From contig NZ_BCSX01000018.1 in assembly GCF_001570425.1 (NCBI RefSeq), positions 1-64,000 of the forward strand: 64,000 bases of DNA, in the 5' to 3' direction. The stretch is from Mycolicibacterium brisbanense. GTDB taxonomy: Bacteria > Actinomycetota > Actinomycetes > Mycobacteriales > Mycobacteriaceae. The first letter of the stretch is position 1, and each line of letters opens with the position of its first letter. Shown piece by piece: positions 35,109 to 42,507 of the stretch. Position numbers and translations under genes: made by a program. Under the pieces are notes generated by a model. The model did not search any database. It saw only the letters and a list, made by a program, of their open reading frames with translations, and was not told the origin of the DNA.

Positions 35109-35767
35109 CAGGACTCGATCGCGATCAGGTGTTTGTGCTGATCGCCGATGGTCACGGCGGCGGTGCGGTCGGCGGGGGTGAGCACCTTCTGGTTCTCCTC
35201 CGGGATCAGGCTGACGCCGGGTTGTTGGTAGAGGCTGGTCAGTGCGGCATCGACGGTCGCGCGAGCGACGTCGGGAACCTCCTCGCGCAGCCGCAGCAGG
35301 CTGACCCAGCCGCCGGGCCGGGCAGCCAGCCGCGTGTACGCCGCGCGCAGCCGGTCTTCGACACCGTCGGGCGCGGCGTCTGAGGATACGGCGGTGCTGG
35401 GGTCGTCAGGCGGCAGGAACACGTCGGCGGGCACCAGGTCGGCGTCGTCGAAGTAGCGCCGCAGGGCGCGCAGCAGCGTGTAGAGGGCGCGGCCCTGGCC
35501 CAGGGATCGCGGTGGGGCGTCGGCGCCGAACAGCTCACGGGCCACCGCCCACCCGGCGTCGGTCAGTTCGTGCACCAGGGGCCGTCCGGCGGTGGTCTCG
35601 ATCAAGCCCAGCCGGTTGAGCCGGTCGCGGCCCGGCTTGTCGAGCTTCGGGCCGAGCCGTTCCAGTTCCGGGTTGGCTACCGGGCGGGACTCTGCCATCA
35701 GCACCAGCAGAACTGCCTGCTCGGTGCCGGTCAGCTCGTCGGGGCTCACACTCACCGGGGGTGTCAC
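35108..35767 (-). CDS. Small winged-helix-like partner of the HerA-type ATPase
   Basis: A 219-residue soluble protein. Residues 10-75 read like a winged helix (TGTEQAVLLVLMAESRPV, then DRLNRLGLIETTAGRPLVHEL), and residues 150-210 like a second one (SLLRLREEVPDVARATVDAA). Tandem winged helices suggest DNA binding or an adaptor that recruits the ATPase. Start GTG at 35767; a GTG at 35755 is an alternative. Its stop overlaps the ATPase start, so the pair is made together. No nuclease or toxin gene is adjacent. I do not know the family. Confidence 0.7.
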   Translation of the reverse strand: MTPPVSVSPDELTGTEQAVLLVLMAESRPVANPELERLGPKLDKPGRDRLNRLGLIETTAGRPLVHELTDAGWAVARELFGADAPPRSLGQGRALYTLLRALRRYFDDADLVPADVFLPPDDPSTAVSSDAAPDGVEDRLRAAYTRLAARPGGWVSLLRLREEVPDVARATVDAALTSLYQQPGVSLIPEENQKVLTPADRTAAVTIGDQHKHLIAIES

Positions 35768-35869
35768 CTTCCTGCCGGGATCGGCTCGCGCCGGGCGCGT
35801 GGCCCGCGCGGCGCACCGCGCCGTGCGCCGCGTTCGGGGCCCAGCCGTCGAAATGGTCTCGGGGACCAG

Positions 35870-37108
35870 TTAACCGGATGCCAGTGACCGCTGCGGATCG
35901 GCCAGGTGTTGCGGGTCGACCTGGGCCCGCGACCGGATCAGGGTCTTGATGGCGTCGAGCACGTCCCACACGTTGACGTTCATGCCTGCGAGCACCTGGT
36001 TCTCCGCAGACAGCCAGAAGGCGACGAATTCGAGCTTGGCGACATCGCCGCGGAACACCACTTGGTGGTACTCGGGGGCGTGCCCGACGTACTCCATGCC
36101 GAGGTTGTACTGGTCGGTGAAGAAGTACGGCAGCTCGGTGTATTCGGCAGGCTTGCCGAGCATGCCTGCCACCGCGGTGGCCGGCTGCTTGAGGGCGTTG
36201 GCCCAGTGTTCGGTGCGGATGCGGGTGTCCAGCAGGGGATGCTGGGCGGCCGCGATGTCGCCGACGGCATAGATGTCGGGATCGCTGCTGCGCAGCGTCG
36301 CGTCGACCTGCACGCCGCCGTCGGTGATCGTCAGCCCCGCCTGCTCGGCGAGCGTGATGTTGGGCGCGGCGCCGACGGCCACCAACACGGCATCGGCCGC
36401 GATGGTCGACCCGTCACCCAACCGCAGACCGGTCGCGTGCCCGTCGGCCACGGTGATCTCCTGCACCGATTCGTTGAGCCGCAGGTCGACACCGTGGTCG
36501 CGGTGTAGCTGCGCGAACACCTTGCCGACCTCGGGGCCGAGGGAACCCAGCAGCGGCAGTCGGGCCGACTCGACGACGGTGACGTTGACACCGCGTTCCC
36601 GGGCGCCCGCCGCGACCTCGAGCCCGATCCAGCCGGCGCCGACGATGGCCAGCGACGCCCCCTCGGTCAGGGTGTCGCGCAATGCCGTGGCGTTGTCGAT
36701 GGTGCGCAGGTAGTGCACGCCTTCCGCATCGCTGCCGGGGATCGGTGGGCGCCGCGCCGCAGACCCGGTGGCCAGCAGTAGCTTGTCGTAGGCGACGGTG
36801 CTGTCGTCGGGCAGGGTGACGGTGTGGTCGCTGGGATTGATGGCGGTGACCGTGGTGCCCGGCCGCAGGTCGATGTTGTGGTCGCGGTACCAGTCGGCAT
36901 CGTGGACGGTGAAATCGGTGAGCGCCTTCTTGCCCGCGAGGAACTCCTTGGACAGCGGCGGGCGTTCGTAGGGCAGCTGTTCTTCAGCGGCGAACAATGT
37001 GATATGTCCGCCAAAGTCGTTGTCCCGCAGTGCTTCAGCGGCTTTGGCGCCGGCCAGACCGCCGCCGACGATCACAAAGGTGGGTGACTGTGACGCAGAC
37101 TGAGTCAT
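35870..37108 (-). CDS. FAD-dependent ferredoxin-reductase-type oxidoreductase
   Basis: A 412-residue flavoprotein, the counterpart of Rv1869c. FAD motif VGGGLAGAKAAEAL near residues 15-28, NAD motif VGAGWIGLEVAAGARERG in the middle and the second FAD contact DIYAVGDIAAAQHPLL. The C-terminus AFWLSAENQVLAGMNVNVWDV fits the ferredoxin/rubredoxin reductase group that feeds P450s or oxygenases. It begins six bases after the DUF72 gene, so the two are co-transcribed. The electron acceptor is unknown. Confidence 0.9.
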   Translation of the reverse strand: MTQSASQSPTFVIVGGGLAGAKAAEALRDNDFGGHITLFAAEEQLPYERPPLSKEFLAGKKALTDFTVHDADWYRDHNIDLRPGTTVTAINPSDHTVTLPDDSTVAYDKLLLATGSAARRPPIPGSDAEGVHYLRTIDNATALRDTLTEGASLAIVGAGWIGLEVAAGARERGVNVTVVESARLPLLGSLGPEVGKVFAQLHRDHGVDLRLNESVQEITVADGHATGLRLGDGSTIAADAVLVAVGAAPNITLAEQAGLTITDGGVQVDATLRSSDPDIYAVGDIAAAQHPLLDTRIRTEHWANALKQPATAVAGMLGKPAEYTELPYFFTDQYNLGMEYVGHAPEYHQVVFRGDVAKLEFVAFWLSAENQVLAGMNVNVWDVLDAIKTLIRSRAQVDPQHLADPQRSLASG

Positions 37109-37114
37109 GCCAAC

Positions 37115-37855
37115 TCAGCGTACTCGTGCCTCGAGTAACCGCCTGAGGGTTCGGGCATTGCGCACCGCATGACCGCCGAGATCGTTGTTGAAGTACACGA
37201 CGACGCGGTGCCCCTCGGCATCCCATGCACGGATCCTCTCGGCCCATTGCACCAGTTCGTCATCGGGATAGGAGCCGGCGTACATCGTGGCGTCGGCGGG
37301 TCCGTGGAGCCGGAGGTAGACCAGGTGACTGGTGGCGCGTGGTTCACACCGCAACCCCGGTCCACTCATCACCACATACGCCGCGCCGAACCGCTCCAGC
37401 AGCTCGTAGACCGCGGGTTCATGCCACGACGGGTGCCGTAGTTCCATCGCTGCCGGGATGCGCGCGGGCAGCTGCGAGAGAAATCCGGCGAGCAGATCGT
37501 CGTCGCGTTCGAGTGCTGGATGGGTCTGGACCAACAGGGCTTCCGCGCGGTCGCCCAGCGCAGTCCAGCAGCGGTCGAACCGCTCGATCCACGGTTCGGG
37601 GGAGCGCAGCCGGCGGAAGTGGGTCAACCCGCGGTGCGCTTTGACCGACATGGTGAATCCGGTGGGCAGCCGCTGGTGCCATCCGGCGAATGTGGTGTCG
37701 CGGGGCCAGCGGTAGAAGCTGGCGTTGAGTTCGACCGTGTCGAATTCCTCGGTGTAGCGGGCCAGCCGCGCCGAGACCGGCGTTCCGGTCGGGTACAGCA
37801 CGTCGGTCCAGTGGTCATACGACCAGCCCGACGTGCCGATCCGGATCATGGCCAC
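37115..37855 (-). CDS. DUF72 domain protein
   Basis: A 246-residue TIM-barrel-like protein. Signatures are IRIGTSGWSYDHW at the start, FDTVELNASFYRWP, FTMSVKAHRGLTH, AMELRHPSWHE, YLRLHGPADATMYAGSY and VVVYFNNDLGGHAVRNA. DUF72 proteins are widespread and of unproven function; a link to nucleic acid repair or metal handling has been suggested without firm evidence. Start ATG at 37855 or 37849. Operon partner of the FAD reductase downstream. Confidence 0.9.
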   Translation of the reverse strand: MAMIRIGTSGWSYDHWTDVLYPTGTPVSARLARYTEEFDTVELNASFYRWPRDTTFAGWHQRLPTGFTMSVKAHRGLTHFRRLRSPEPWIERFDRCWTALGDRAEALLVQTHPALERDDDLLAGFLSQLPARIPAAMELRHPSWHEPAVYELLERFGAAYVVMSGPGLRCEPRATSHLVYLRLHGPADATMYAGSYPDDELVQWAERIRAWDAEGHRVVVYFNNDLGGHAVRNARTLRRLLEARVR

Positions 37856-37888
37856 CCCTGCTCTTCGCGTCCGCAGCCTCCACGTTAG

Positions 37889-38467
37889 TCACGGGACGTC
37901 GGTGTACTGCGGGGCGAACGTGTCGCCCGAGAACGTGAACCCTTTGCCCGTCAGCTCCCGCACGCACGACACCCCCGACGATTGCTGCACGTTGCACCGA
38001 AAGCCCGCCACCGCAAGCACTTTGCCGAAAGGCAGCGGCTTGGCGCCGTCGACGGAGAACTCGGGTTCGGTCAGCGCGATGAATCCGGCATCGTGGTCAC
38101 GGTCCACGGCGACCGCATTGGGTGCGCTGGTCCCGCCGTTGCCGTCGGGTACGGCGGTCGGCGCGCCGGGGACGGAGATGGTCGACAACCCGCCCGCCGA
38201 CTGGCAGCCCGCCTTGTCACGGGGCAGGATCGCGCAGCGCCAGCGTCCGCTGGGAGTGCTGAAGTAGTAGCCGGTGCGGCCGTTGACCTCGGTGGCATAC
38301 GCCGAGCCGTCGACCAGGTTCGCCGTGCCGTACTGCGGTACCGCGGTGGATGTGCTCGTGGCGGTTTGCGGGGGTGCCTCGCCGGTGTTGACGACGGTGC
38401 CGGGCGTACACCCGGCCAGGGCCGCAGCTGCCGCAATCAGGACCGCACAACGTCTCACGACGCGCAA
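37889..38467 (-). CDS. Predicted lipoprotein of unknown function
   Basis: A 192-residue exported protein. The signal is MRVVRRCAVLIAAAAALAGC with lipidation at Cys20. A Thr/Ser-rich linker (about 21-45) precedes a globular part with two cysteine pairs (RWRCAILPRDKAGC; FRCNVQQSSGVSC) likely to form disulfides. No catalytic motif is visible. It ends 33 bases before the DUF72 start on the same strand. The family is mycobacterial-looking but I cannot name it. Confidence 0.75.
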   Translation of the reverse strand: MRVVRRCAVLIAAAAALAGCTPGTVVNTGEAPPQTATSTSTAVPQYGTANLVDGSAYATEVNGRTGYYFSTPSGRWRCAILPRDKAGCQSAGGLSTISVPGAPTAVPDGNGGTSAPNAVAVDRDHDAGFIALTEPEFSVDGAKPLPFGKVLAVAGFRCNVQQSSGVSCVRELTGKGFTFSGDTFAPQYTDVP

Positions 38468-38486
38468 CCATAGCCCGACGGCCGTG

Positions 38487-38732
38487 TCACGGCGTCATGC
38501 AGATGTCACCGGCGAACGGCAGCAGCGGCCACAGCGCCGTCTCCACGCCGAATGCCACCAGGTTCGCGCCCGCGGGAAGCCGCGTCAGCAGTGCCTTCTC
38601 GATCGCCGCGACCTGCTCGGCGTGAAAGAAGCTCCAGCCGAGGCCGACGACGAGGTACGGGATGGCCAGCCACATCAGGGCTTCGAGCAGCTGCTCGACG
38701 CTGACCCGGCGGCTCAGGACCCGGCGGAGCAT
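38487..38732 (-). CDS. Small membrane protein downstream of the MpaB-like gene
   Basis: An 81-residue protein with two membrane segments (ALMWLAIPYLVVGLGWSFF; LVAFGVETALWPLLPFAG) and the ending GDICMTP. It starts at the ATG at 38732, which overlaps the stop of the MpaB-like gene (TGATG). It resembles the 74-residue membrane protein upstream of that gene: both have IPYLxxGxxWSxxHxE, a Trp-Pro in the second helix and a C-terminal Cys-Met. Function unknown; probably a partner of the oxygenase-like protein. Confidence 0.72.
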   Translation of the reverse strand: MLRRVLSRRVSVEQLLEALMWLAIPYLVVGLGWSFFHAEQVAAIEKALLTRLPAGANLVAFGVETALWPLLPFAGDICMTP

Positions 38733-39607
38733 CAGATCAGCGGACGGCCGGAGCGGGCCCGACGGCGAACGTCGGCCAGCAGCAGATAGCTTCCGCCCTG
38801 CCGCAGGAACACGGGAAGGAACCGATTGCCGAACGCGACCAGCAGGAACAGCCACTCGAACAGCCGCTGGCGCGTCGGCCCCCAGCCGACACCGAGCGCA
38901 TCGCGGAACACGGGCGCCAGAAAGCCGGCCGTGAGAAACCGCAGCAGCGGCCGGAACGGCACTCGCAGCAGGGGATTCACCATCTTCAGCGCGACCAGGT
39001 CGTGCAGGTAGGCGCCCACGACGTCGTCGATGGCCACCTGCCGGCAGGCGGTGTCCCAGTAGGTGTCGAACTCGGCGCGAGTGGCAGGCCACTGGTCCTG
39101 CGTGACCTGCAGTGTGGTGCCCAGCGTCGCGGCGGACTGGTAGAACTGTTCGGCCTGCTCGGCGGACATCTCGCCGCGCAGCAACTGGTAGGTGTCCTCC
39201 AGACCCACGAACAGGCAGGCCGCCACCCACAGCTGCAGGTCCCGGTCGAACGCGTTGTAGGCGACCGGGCTCGATGGTCCTGACCTCACCTGCCGGTGCG
39301 CGACGTCGACGGCGGCGCGGAATGCCTGTCGATCCTCGGGGCTGCCCAGGATGGCCACAGCCAGATAGCTGAACGTGGTGCGGGCCCGCTTCCACGGATG
39401 TTTGAGCAGATTGCCCGAGTCGACCGGGCTTTCCACCACTCCGTACCCGACGCCCGGGCGGGCCAGTTGCATGATGACGTTGGCCGCGCCCGCGGCGAAG
39501 GCCCAGAAGTCCATGGCGTCGGCGACACTGACCGGATGGTCGTCCCACCGGGAGGTGCGGCGCTTCACCGAGATCCGGTTGGCGAGAACGTCGTTGCCCA
39601 CGGGCAT
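38732..39607 (-). CDS. MpaB/DUF2236-family oxygenase-like protein
   Basis: A 291-residue protein of the family that includes the latex-clearing oxygenase and mycophenolate MpaB. Segments typical of it are FWAFAAGAANVIMQLARPGVGYGVVES near the start, AYNAFDRDLQLWVAACLFVGLEDTY in the middle and FDTYWDTACRQV, which hold the histidine/arginine heme contacts in known members; the usual first His is Arg-Pro here. I chose the ATG at 39607 with AGGGA nine bases upstream. It lies between two related small membrane proteins. Substrate unknown. Confidence 0.82.
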   Translation of the reverse strand: MPVGNDVLANRISVKRRTSRWDDHPVSVADAMDFWAFAAGAANVIMQLARPGVGYGVVESPVDSGNLLKHPWKRARTTFSYLAVAILGSPEDRQAFRAAVDVAHRQVRSGPSSPVAYNAFDRDLQLWVAACLFVGLEDTYQLLRGEMSAEQAEQFYQSAATLGTTLQVTQDQWPATRAEFDTYWDTACRQVAIDDVVGAYLHDLVALKMVNPLLRVPFRPLLRFLTAGFLAPVFRDALGVGWGPTRQRLFEWLFLLVAFGNRFLPVFLRQGGSYLLLADVRRRARSGRPLI

Positions 39608-39621
39608 CGATGCGGATCCCT

Positions 39622-39846
39622 TCAGCTCATGCAGACGTTGGCGAACAACAGCACCGGCCACGAGACGATGGAACCGAGGAACGACACCACGGCGTCGGTG
39701 CGGTCCATGCCGTGCAGGTGCTCCATGTGGGTCACCGACCACGCCACGCCGATGGCCAGGTAGGGAATGGCAAGAATGACCGCGGTGCCGATCCACTCGG
39801 CGATGGTCATCTGAAAGCCCAAGATCTTGCGTACTGCGGTCTGCAT
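39622..39846 (-). CDS. Small membrane protein upstream of the MpaB-like gene
   Basis: A 74-residue protein with two membrane segments (WIGTAVILAIPYLAIGVAW; VVSFLGSIVSWPVLLFANV) and the ending NVCMS. A -10-like TAACAT (complement of 39875-39880) places transcription near 39868, so I prefer the ATG at 39846 over that at 39888. It ends 14 bases before the MpaB-like gene start and is related to the 81-residue protein after it. Likely a membrane anchor or partner. Confidence 0.7.
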   Translation of the reverse strand: MQTAVRKILGFQMTIAEWIGTAVILAIPYLAIGVAWSVTHMEHLHGMDRTDAVVSFLGSIVSWPVLLFANVCMS

Positions 39847-39926
39847 GAAGCGGTTACCCCCGTCGTCGCGCCCTATGTTAATGGCCATTCTGGCGGGGGT
39901 GGTGCCGTTCGGCGGGATTGGCTATC

Positions 39927-40577
39927 TCATGCGCTCGACGTCGAGCCGGCTGTCAGCTCGGCGTGCAGGCCGGAATCCAACGAAACCCGGATCAGGGCGG
40001 CGGCCAGTTTCGCGGTCTCGCGGGGCGCGATGCGGCCCAGGGCCTCAGGGCTGTCGGGCAGTCCGAGATCTGCCGCGGCGGCCAGCGCGCGATCGTCGAA
40101 ATACGGACGCACCCACGGCCAGGTGTCCTGCACCTCGCGCAGGTAGATGTCTGCGCCGGTGTCGCCGATTCCCTTGAACCGCATCAGCAGTCGCTTGGCC
40201 GCACCCGTGTCGTGCTCGCTCTTGTCGGCGAGCCGCCGCAGATCTCCGCCGTACTCGTCGCGCACCGCCGTCGCGATCGCCGACATCCGGGTCGCGGAGC
40301 TCTCGTCGTAGCGGGCGTAGTGGGCGCGGCCGAACGCCTCGATCATCGTCTGCCGGTCGGCATCGAGCACCGCCTCAGGCGTGCGCAACCCGCAGCCGAA
40401 CAGTTCGCGGGCGGCCTGCGTCGCGATCCCGGCGTCGATCGGCTTGCTCGCGAGCATGCACATCGCGAGCAGCTCGAACAGTGGCATGGGCTTGTCCCGC
40501 AGGTGAATTCCGGCTTGTTCGGCGTATGTCGTGCCGGCGGTGTCGAGGAGGCGCCGGACCAGATCGTCTTTGGCCAT
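39927..40577 (-). CDS. Endonuclease III-like (HhH-GPD fold) protein
   Basis: A 216-residue helical protein with the base-excision-repair fold. The helix-hairpin-helix is LLMRFKGIGDTGADIYL (about residues 133-149), and an Asp in REVQDTW is where the GPD aspartate would lie. The lysine that follows the hairpin in bifunctional endonuclease III (GVGRKTA) is Thr-Gly here, and there is no 4Fe-4S cysteine cluster. It may be a monofunctional glycosylase or an inactive relative. Start ATG at 40577. Follows the TfoX gene by 40 bases. Confidence 0.75.
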   Translation of the reverse strand: MAKDDLVRRLLDTAGTTYAEQAGIHLRDKPMPLFELLAMCMLASKPIDAGIATQAARELFGCGLRTPEAVLDADRQTMIEAFGRAHYARYDESSATRMSAIATAVRDEYGGDLRRLADKSEHDTGAAKRLLMRFKGIGDTGADIYLREVQDTWPWVRPYFDDRALAAAADLGLPDSPEALGRIAPRETAKLAAALIRVSLDSGLHAELTAGSTSSA

Positions 40578-40617
40578 GCAGTCCGCGTACCCGCTGCCGC
40601 GTCGCGGAAACCGGGTG

Positions 40618-40950
40618 TCACTTGGGTGGCAGACCTTTGGCGAAGCCGACGCCGCGCGCAACCCAGCCCTGCAGCTGCCGCTTGGTGCGCACCCCGGCCG
40701 CGTCGACGCGCAGCCAGCCGCGCATTTCGCGACCGCCCATCACCATCGGTTCGACGTGTTCTCGGCTCAGCAACTGCTCGGCATCCTGCGGTGCCACCCG
40801 TACCAGCAGGCCGCCGCCGCGGTTGGCCGCGATCGCCATGTTGCCGTTGATCAGGAACGCCAGTCCGCCGAACATGCGCTTCTCTTCAACCCCGCGTTCG
40901 GAGGCGACGAGTTCGCGGATCCGGTCAGCGAGGTCCGGGTCGAAGGCCAT
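40618..40950 (-). CDS. TfoX/Sxy N-terminal-domain protein
   Basis: A 110-residue protein matching the TfoX N-terminal domain: VEEKRMFGGLAFLINGNMAIAA near residues 21-42, then LLVRVAPQDAEQLL and MVMGGREMRGWLRVD. TfoX controls competence in gamma-proteobacteria, but stand-alone copies in actinobacteria have no known role. It starts nine bases after the permease gene stop, so it is probably on the same transcript. Confidence 0.88.
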   Translation of the reverse strand: MAFDPDLADRIRELVASERGVEEKRMFGGLAFLINGNMAIAANRGGGLLVRVAPQDAEQLLSREHVEPMVMGGREMRGWLRVDAAGVRTKRQLQGWVARGVGFAKGLPPK

Positions 40951-40959
40951 GGCGTCGGC

Positions 40960-42396
40960 TCACTCGTCCGAGGTGTCCTGGGAGTCCAGCTCGGCGCGGA
41001 ACGCGGCCTCCCGTGCCAGGTGGCGGGGCCTGCTGCGCAGGACCGCCCAGGCGATGCCGAGCACGATGAACCACACCGGCGTGACGAGCAGCGCGTGCAG
41101 CGTGTCGGCCTTCTGGGTGAACGCCCAGACCAGGAACACGAAGAACGCCAGCACCACTGCGCACATCGCGATGCCGCCGGGCATCTTGAACTTGGATTCC
41201 TCGTGCAACTGCGGGCGGGTGCGGCGGTAGACGATGTAGCTGGCCAGGATGATGGTCCAGACGAACATGAAGCACAGCGACGAGATCGTGGTGACGATGG
41301 TGAACGCCTCGATGATCGAGCCGCCGACGGCGACCATCACCACACCGGAGAGCAGGAACACCCCGGACAGGAACAACGCGTTGGCCGGCACGTGCCGGGA
41401 CGTCAGCTTGCCGAACGCCGAGGGTGCGTCGCCCTCTTGAGCCAGGCCGTAGACCATTCGCGAGGTCGAGTAGATGCCGGAGTTGGCCGACGAGGTGGCC
41501 GAGGTGAGCACCACGAAGTTGACCACCGACGCGGCGATGCCCAGCCCGGCGAGGCTGAACATGGCGACGAACGGGCTGCGGTCGGCGCTGATCTCACGCC
41601 ACGGCGTGACCGAGATGATGACGGCCAGTGCCGCGACGTAGAACAGCATCACGCGCACCGGGATCGAGTTGATGGCCTTCGGCAGGTTCTTCTCGGGGTT
41701 CTTGGCCTCGGCCGCGGTGGTGCCGACCAGTTCGATGCCGACGAACGCGAACGTGGCGATCTGGAACCCGGCCACGAATCCCATTGGCCCCGTGGGGAAG
41801 AAGCCGCCGTCATTCCACAGGTTGGCGAAGCTGGCATGCGCCCCGCCCGGCGCCTGGAAGCTGGTGAACACCATCACCAGGCCCACGACGATCAACGCCC
41901 CGATCGCGATGATCTTGATCAGGGCGAACCAGAACTCGGTTTCCCCGAACGCGCGCACGGTCGGCAGGTTCAGCCCGATCAGCACGCCGACGGTCACCAG
42001 GGCGGGTATCCACAGCGGCAGGTGCGGCCACCAGTAGGTGACATACCCGGAGATCGCGACGACGTCGGCGACGCCGGTGACGATCCAGCAGAACCAGTAT
42101 GTCCAGCCGGTGAAGAAGCCCGCCCACGGGCCGAGCAGATCCGCGGCGAAATCGGCGAACGACTTGTAGTGCAGGTTGGACAGCAACAGCTCGCCCATCG
42201 CCCGCATGACGAAGAAGAGCATGAAGCCGATGATCATGTACACGAAGATCACCGACGGGCCCGCCAGGCTGACGGTCTTGCCCGAGCCCATGAACAACCC
42301 GGTCCCGATCGCCCCACCGATCGCGATGAGCTGGATGTGCCGGTTGGACAGCTGACGGGAGAGATGCCGCTCGCCCGTGGTCGTATCTGACGTCAC
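40960..42396 (-). CDS. cycA: Amino-acid permease, CycA (D-Ala/D-Ser/Gly) type
   Basis: A 478-residue APC-superfamily transporter with 12 predicted membrane helices. The opening LSNRHIQLIAIGGAIGTGLF is the family signature, followed by FVMRAMGELLLSNL and ATFAFVGIELVGTTAAEAKNP. Sequence reads like CycA of M. smegmatis, the D-alanine/D-serine/glycine:proton symporter that also takes up D-cycloserine. It lies after lon, as I recall for M. smegmatis. The gene symbol rests on overall resemblance; another amino acid is possible. Confidence 0.85.
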   Translation of the reverse strand: MTSDTTTGERHLSRQLSNRHIQLIAIGGAIGTGLFMGSGKTVSLAGPSVIFVYMIIGFMLFFVMRAMGELLLSNLHYKSFADFAADLLGPWAGFFTGWTYWFCWIVTGVADVVAISGYVTYWWPHLPLWIPALVTVGVLIGLNLPTVRAFGETEFWFALIKIIAIGALIVVGLVMVFTSFQAPGGAHASFANLWNDGGFFPTGPMGFVAGFQIATFAFVGIELVGTTAAEAKNPEKNLPKAINSIPVRVMLFYVAALAVIISVTPWREISADRSPFVAMFSLAGLGIAASVVNFVVLTSATSSANSGIYSTSRMVYGLAQEGDAPSAFGKLTSRHVPANALFLSGVFLLSGVVMVAVGGSIIEAFTIVTTISSLCFMFVWTIILASYIVYRRTRPQLHEESKFKMPGGIAMCAVVLAFFVFLVWAFTQKADTLHALLVTPVWFIVLGIAWAVLRSRPRHLAREAAFRAELDSQDTSDE

Positions 42397-42450
42397 ATCC
42401 CGAGGATTCCAGGTGCGCCAGCATGCGGCGCACCCAGGTCCACGCCGAGC

Positions 42451-42501
42451 GTGCGGGTCTGTTGGCCGACACGCCGCGTCAGCAGCAACAAACCCGCACG
42501 T
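42451..42501. terminator. Imperfect hairpin after lon
   Basis: CGTGCGGGT (42451-42459) pairs with ACCCGCACG (42493-42501), and TGTTG (42461-42465) with CAACA (42487-42491), with one unpaired base on each side and a 21-base loop. It lies just past the lon stop and before the permease start. Confidence 0.45.
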
Positions 42502-42507
42502 TCGTCA

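Noticed and set aside
40531..42390. 619-codon open frame on the plus strand across the permease and TfoX genes
   Set aside because: Composition is His/Arg/Gln/Asp-rich as expected of antisense reading, and the opposite strand encodes an intact 12-helix permease.
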